Source: VRUE01 sp963702705
Lineage (GTDB): Bacteria > Actinomycetota > Thermoleophilia > Solirubrobacterales > 70-9
Assembly: GCA_963702705.1 (NCBI GenBank)
Contig: CAVPDR010000002.1
Span: 930,001-994,000 of the forward strand
Direction: 5' to 3'
Length of the DNA stretch: 64,000 nt
Each line of letters begins with the position of its first letter. Position 1 is the first letter of the stretch. A program made the position numbers and the translations under genes. The notes under the pieces are model-generated. The model saw only the letters and a list, made by a program, of their open reading frames with translations, was not told the origin of the DNA and made no database searches. This document shows positions 60,361-64,000 of the stretch, piece by piece.

Positions 60361-61429
60361 TCCGCGCTGCGACTCAGGCTCCTGGCTTCACGCCAATGAA
60401 GTTCAGAAAGGGAGTCGCATGACCAAGGATGACGTGCTGTTCGGCTACCGCCAAGCCCTCTTCGCGGAGGCCTCCCGCACCAGCGTCGCGGAGGCCTGCC
60501 GACGCTTCGGGGTGCACCGCTCGACCTACTACGTCTGGAAGCGCCAGGTCGACCGCCATGGCCTGGAGATGCTGCGCCCCAGGGAGCGGCGCCGTCCGCG
60601 GATGCCCAATCAGCTGCCGAAGATGATCGAGGAGCGGGTCCTCAGCTTCGCGATCGCCCACCCCGGCTTCGGCCCCAAGCGCATATCCGGCGAGCTGCGG
60701 CGCCCCAAGTGGGGCGGGATCGTCGTATCGCCCAACGGTGTCTGGAAGGTGCTCTGCCGCCACGGCCTCAACACGAGAACCAAGCGGCTTGCCCTCGTCG
60801 CCGGCTACGCGGCTCCCTATGAGCCGCCCCGCGATCCCGGCCCAGAGCGCCACATCGACGTCTCGCGCCCCGGTGAGCTGGTCGGGATCGACTGCTTCTT
60901 CGTCGGTCGGCTGCAGGGCACCACGGGCTCGATCTGGCAGCTCACCGCAATCGACGTCGCCTCCTCCTATGCCTGGGCGGAGCTGGTGGTCTGCAAGACC
61001 GGCAGCCCGGCCACGCCAAGCTCCAAACAGACCTCGAAGCTCGCCCGCCGCGTCGCCAAAGACCTGCGGGACGCAGGCTGGCGCCTGGAGCGGCTGCTGT
61101 CAGACAATGGCAACGAGTTCAAGGGCGAGTTCACCAAGACCGTGGAGCGGCTGAAGGCCAAGCACACCCGCATTCATGCAGGCCGCCCGCAGACCAACGG
61201 CAACGTCGAGGCGCTGCACAAGACGATCCTCGACGAGTGCTGGCGGCCGGCCTTTGCCCGCTACATGCACCCCCGCCTCACCAGCCTGCGGCGCGAGCTC
61301 GACACCTACCTTCGCTTCTACAACTACGACCGCGTCCACAGTGGTCGCCTGACAGGCGGCCAGATCCCGGCGGACATCGTCTACGGTGCCCGCAAGATGG
61401 AGATCAGATGAGCCTGGGGTGTCGGCACA
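60359..61429 (+). mobile_element. IS481/IS3-like insertion sequence
   Basis: About 1.07 kb around one transposase gene. The boundaries are set from a weak inverted pair, TGT...CAGGCTC at 60359-60381 and its complement at 61410-61429. No clear target duplication was found. It is unrelated in sequence to the two 1278-bp elements. Confidence 0.5.
60419..61411 (+). CDS. DDE transposase (integrase core, IS481-like)
   Basis: The product has 330 residues. An N-terminal helix-turn-helix (SVAEACRRFGVHRSTYYVWKRQVDRHG) is followed by an HTH_21-like segment (HPGFGPKRISGELRRPKWGGIVVS). The catalytic core has Asp in ELVGIDCFFVG, Asp in RLLSDNGNEFKG and Glu in NGNVEALHKTILDECW. The frame is intact. An IS481-type assignment is likely because there is a single orf without frameshift, unlike IS3. 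Confidence 0.85.
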   Translation: MTKDDVLFGYRQALFAEASRTSVAEACRRFGVHRSTYYVWKRQVDRHGLEMLRPRERRRPRMPNQLPKMIEERVLSFAIAHPGFGPKRISGELRRPKWGGIVVSPNGVWKVLCRHGLNTRTKRLALVAGYAAPYEPPRDPGPERHIDVSRPGELVGIDCFFVGRLQGTTGSIWQLTAIDVASSYAWAELVVCKTGSPATPSSKQTSKLARRVAKDLRDAGWRLERLLSDNGNEFKGEFTKTVERLKAKHTRIHAGRPQTNGNVEALHKTILDECWRPAFARYMHPRLTSLRRELDTYLRFYNYDRVHSGRLTGGQIPADIVYGARKMEIR

Positions 61430-61447
61430 TCTTGGAGTCGGCCCAGC

Positions 61448-62380
61448 CTAAGGGGCGGCCTTGGCCGCCAGGCGCTCGGGGCTCGGGCGCACCACGTCCC
61501 AAACCAGGCCGAGCTTCTCGAGCGAATCGATCACCAGTGCCGAGAGGTCGATCTGCCAGCGACCGAGGCCGTGCGTGGCGGAGGTGGGGAAGGCGTGGTG
61601 GTTGTTGTGCCAGGCCTCGCCGAAGGTGGGGATCGCGATCAGGGCGAGGTTGCGCGACTCGTCGGTCGTCTCGTAGTCGCGCTTGCCGAAGACGTGGCAG
61701 AGCGAGTTGATGCTGTAGGTGAAGTGGTGGAGGACGAAGACGCGGACCAGGCCGCCCCAGAGCAGGCCGGTGAAGGCGGCAAAGAGCGTGCCGCCGATGA
61801 TCCAGCCGAGGGCGAAGGGCAGCATCAGCCCGCCGATTGCCCAATAGATAAAGGTCCGGTCGACCCAGCTGATCACCGGGTCCTTGATCAGGTCCGGGGC
61901 AAAACGCTCCTTGTTGCCGCGCTGGGTGTGGATGAAGAGCCAACCCATGTGGGCGTGGAAGAGGCCGCGCATGGCGCCGGACCAGCCGTGGCCGTGGTCG
62001 ACGTGGGGGCTGTGCGGATCGCCTTCTTCGTCGGAGAAGGCGTGGTGCTTGCGGTGATCGGCGACCCAGGAGATCACCGGGCCCTCGATCGCGGCGGAGC
62101 CAAGGATCGCCAGCAGGCCGTGCAGCCAGGTCTTTGCCTTGAAGCTGCGGTGGGTGAGGTGGCGGTGGAAGCCGACCGTTATCCCCATTCCGGTGAAGAA
62201 GTACATGCCGCAGAAGAGGAAGACGTCGCTCCAGTGCAGGGCCTTGCCCCAGACCTGCCAGCCGGCGAAGCCGAGCGCGACGAAGGGGATCAGGGTGACG
62301 AGGCCGGTGATGATCCGATCGCGCGTCTCGTTGGCGACCGGCTGGATATCGGATGGGAGTGGTCCCGCTGCTTCCATCAA
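61448..62380 (-). CDS. Acyl-CoA/acyl-lipid delta-9 fatty acid desaturase
   Basis: The product has 310 residues. Four membrane helices carry the three histidine boxes HRHLTHRS, DHRKHHAFSD and EAWHNNHHAFP, the di-iron site of membrane desaturases of the stearoyl-CoA type. Family members use ferredoxin or cytochrome b5-type electrons; no fused donor is seen. It is divergent from the cyclopropane synthase gene across 85 bases, so unsaturation and cyclopropanation of membrane lipids are probably co-ordinated. Confidence 0.93.
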   Translation of the reverse strand: MMEAAGPLPSDIQPVANETRDRIITGLVTLIPFVALGFAGWQVWGKALHWSDVFLFCGMYFFTGMGITVGFHRHLTHRSFKAKTWLHGLLAILGSAAIEGPVISWVADHRKHHAFSDEEGDPHSPHVDHGHGWSGAMRGLFHAHMGWLFIHTQRGNKERFAPDLIKDPVISWVDRTFIYWAIGGLMLPFALGWIIGGTLFAAFTGLLWGGLVRVFVLHHFTYSINSLCHVFGKRDYETTDESRNLALIAIPTFGEAWHNNHHAFPTSATHGLGRWQIDLSALVIDSLEKLGLVWDVVRPSPERLAAKAAP

Positions 62381-62465
62381 GTGGGGCCGATCATACGGAT
62401 CGGCGACCCAAGAAAAGCTGAAGGCCCCTTCCGGTCGCGGCGCGGCGTCGGTAGGGTCCGCGCCG

Positions 62466-63677
62466 ATGCCGTTCGCCAGTACCGCTCCGCTGCGTCGTCA
62501 GATCGAAGCGCGCATCCCCGAGCGACCCTTCACGGTCGAGTTCTGGGATGGCACGCGGCTTCCCTCAATGGATGGCAGCGGTCCCACCTTCCGCGTCCGC
62601 TCGCCCCGCGCCGCCGCCCACGCGCTGCGCGCGCCCGGCCAGCTCGGGCTCGGGCGCGCCTACGTCAGCGGCGACATCGAGGTCGACGACATGGACGCCG
62701 TGATCGAGCTGCTCGACAGCTGGCAGGCGCCGCCGTTGGACGGGGCCGCCAAGCGCGGCCTGCTGTTCGGCGCCGTGCGCGCGGCCGGGATCCAGCGGCC
62801 GCCGCGCCGGCCCGCCGCCGAGCTCGTGCTCAGCGGTCGCCGCCACAGCAAGGAGCGCGACGCCAAGGCCGTGCGCCACCACTACGACGTCTCCAATGAC
62901 TTCTTCGCCCTCTTCCTCGATGAGTCGATGACCTACAGCTGCGCCTTCTTCTCGGGCGGCGCCGAGACCCTCGAGCAGGCACAGGAAGAGAAGCTCGACA
63001 CCGTGGCCCGCAAGCTCGACCTGAAGGAGGGCGAGCGCGTCCTCGACGTCGGCTGCGGCTGGGGCGCCTTCCCCCTGCGCGCCGCAACCAGGTACGGCGC
63101 CAGCGTCCTCGGCATCACGCTTTCGCCCCCGCAGGCAGAGGAGGCGCGACGGCGAGCCGAGGAGGCCGGCGTGGCCGACCGAGTCGAGGTGCGCGTGATG
63201 GACTACCGCGACCTCGCGGCCAGCGGCGAGCGCTTCGACGCGATCGCCTCGATCGGCATGGTCGAGCACGTCGGCGAGGAGCAGATCGACGTCTACGCCC
63301 ACACTCTGGCCGGACTGCTCGAGCCAGGCGGGCGCCTACTCAACCACGGCATCGCCCGCCTACGCCACACCGATCCCGAGGCCGGCGCCTTCTCCGAGCG
63401 CTACGTCTTTCCCGATGGCGAACCGCTGCACCTCTCGCGCGTGTTGCTGGCGCTCGAACGCGCCGGCTTCGTCACCCGCCACGTCTCCGAGCACGGCTCC
63501 GACTACGCCGAGACCCTGCGCCACTGGGCGCGGCGGCTGGATGAGAACCTTGACGAGGCGCTGCGGCTGGCGGGGCCCGAACGGGTCCGCGTCTGGCGCC
63601 TCTACCTGCGGGCGGCGCGCAACGGCTTCGAGAACGGCTTCCTGAGCATCTACCAGGCGCGTTGCAGCCTGGCCTGA
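62466..63677 (+). CDS. cfa: Cyclopropane-fatty-acyl-phospholipid synthase
   Basis: The product is 403 residues from the ATG at 62466. A SCP2-like N-terminal part (LGLGRAYVSGDIEVDDMDAVIELL) is followed by KAVRHHYDVSNDFFALFLDESMTYSCAFF, the family hallmark. The SAM site is VLDVGCGWGAFPLRAATRYGASVLGITLS. Then come ASIGMVEHVGEEQIDVY and FSERYVFPDGEPLHLSRVL. The enzyme adds a methylene from SAM across the double bond of a membrane acyl chain. A longer frame from 62139 overlaps the desaturase gene and is not real. Confidence 0.93.
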   Translation: MPFASTAPLRRQIEARIPERPFTVEFWDGTRLPSMDGSGPTFRVRSPRAAAHALRAPGQLGLGRAYVSGDIEVDDMDAVIELLDSWQAPPLDGAAKRGLLFGAVRAAGIQRPPRRPAAELVLSGRRHSKERDAKAVRHHYDVSNDFFALFLDESMTYSCAFFSGGAETLEQAQEEKLDTVARKLDLKEGERVLDVGCGWGAFPLRAATRYGASVLGITLSPPQAEEARRRAEEAGVADRVEVRVMDYRDLAASGERFDAIASIGMVEHVGEEQIDVYAHTLAGLLEPGGRLLNHGIARLRHTDPEAGAFSERYVFPDGEPLHLSRVLLALERAGFVTRHVSEHGSDYAETLRHWARRLDENLDEALRLAGPERVRVWRLYLRAARNGFENGFLSIYQARCSLA

Positions 63678-63688
63678 CGGAAGCTATC

Positions 63689-63712
63689 CTTGACACCGTA
63701 TGCAGTGTCAAG
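63689..63712. promoter_or_regulatory. Inverted repeat CTTGACAC-N8-GTGTCAAG over the regulator start
   Basis: Perfect eight-base arms surround the ATG of the XRE gene, whose start lies in the spacer (63700). TTGACA in the left arm could also serve as a -35 element. Binding of the encoded regulator here would block its own expression. Confidence 0.65.
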
Positions 63713-64000
63713 AAGATCTCGGCCAGCTGTTGAAGGCAGCCCGTGAAGCCCAAGGGCTGAGCCAGCGACGCTTGGCACTCCGTGCCGGAACCAGCCAGGA
63801 CGCGATCAGCCGGATCGAGCGCGGAGTTGAGGCTCCGACCCTGGAGCGCTTCGGTCAGCTGATGCTGGCAATGGGCCGGCGGGTCTCCGTAGACATCGAG
63901 CCGATGGAAGGTCGCGTGCCGGCCACCGAGCTGGCCGTCTCCGGCGCGATGTCGCCGGAGCAGCGCCTGCGCGAGGCGAGCTCGTGGAACCGACTGGCCT
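63700..64000 (+). CDS. XRE-family regulator (partial, runs off right edge)
   Basis: At least 100 residues. LGQLLKAAREAQGLSQRRLALRAGTSQDAISRIERGVEAPTLERFGQLMLAMGRRVSVDIEP is a complete Cro/C1-type helix-turn-helix. A further segment begins (MSPEQRLREASSWNRLA). Regulators of this type often precede a nucleotidyltransferase or HipA-like toxin gene, which would lie beyond the window. The start overlaps its own inverted-repeat operator. Confidence 0.85.
   Translation, partial: MQCQEDLGQLLKAAREAQGLSQRRLALRAGTSQDAISRIERGVEAPTLERFGQLMLAMGRRVSVDIEPMEGRVPATELAVSGAMSPEQRLREASSWNRLA

Overview
The window comes from a high-GC actinobacterium. The most likely home is class Thermoleophilia, order Solirubrobacterales: it carries an RHS/NHL surface giant, a DUF6504-ImuB-DnaE2 mutagenesis cassette with an actinobacterial SOS box, and a Gram-positive (Tcp-type) conjugation module. 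This placement rests on gene content only; no database search was possible.

Layout. (1) About 1-15.2 kb, all on the minus strand: a conjugation (type IV secretion) module, read right to left as a secreted surface protein, an ECF sigma/zinc-finger fusion, a proline-rich membrane protein, an ArsR-like regulator, TcpC-, TcpD- and TcpE-like proteins, a VirB4 ATPase, a VirB6/TrbL-like channel protein, an SLT+CHAP cell-wall hydrolase, a small membrane protein and a VirD4-type coupling ATPase that runs off the left edge. Neighbouring frames often overlap by 1-4 bases. VirB4 and TcpC contain single-base frameshifts. (2) 15.5-28.7 kb: small regulators and secreted Ig/FN3-like proteins around a 3121-residue exported giant. 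The giant has two NHL propellers, two seven-repeat cysteine modules, YD/RHS repeats and a C-terminal trypsin-like protease. (3) 28.7-40.5 kb: two almost identical copies of a double-TetR regulator gene flank an MFS transporter, an MmpL/RND exporter and two secreted proteins. Copy 2 is translationally coupled to a tetraprenyl-beta-curcumene synthase-like enzyme and a cis-prenyltransferase. Five copies of one operator-like motif lie in the intergenic regions here. (4) 40.6-45.7 kb: a tRNA 3'-end fragment, then the SOS-regulated imuB-DUF6504-dnaE2 cassette. (5) 45.8-54.4 kb: an HNH-like gene, tRNA-Thr, a truncated tRNA-Ser, a DUF4160/DUF2442 pair, and two identical IS481-type elements in opposite orientation. 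Each element abuts the 3' end of a different intact tRNA-Ser gene, and a PilZ-containing cellulose-synthase-like glycosyltransferase lies between them. (6) 54.5-64 kb looks like core chromosome: VapBC-like pair, tadA, subtilase, universal stress protein, metallo-beta-lactamase-fold enzyme, a large membrane protein, another IS, and a divergent desaturase/cyclopropane synthase pair.

How it fits together. The left 48 kb look accessory: conjugation genes, tRNA fragments that could be attachment sites, duplicated regulators and secreted giants. The right end looks like housekeeping and lipid metabolism. The two most unusual signals are the IS481 elements, which duplicate a 16-17 bp piece specific to each tRNA-Ser tail, and the shared operator motif linking the duplicated double-TetR genes to export and terpenoid genes. 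The giant protease-tipped RHS-like protein, with a small secreted Ig-like protein encoded 15 bases after it, is a candidate effector/partner pair.
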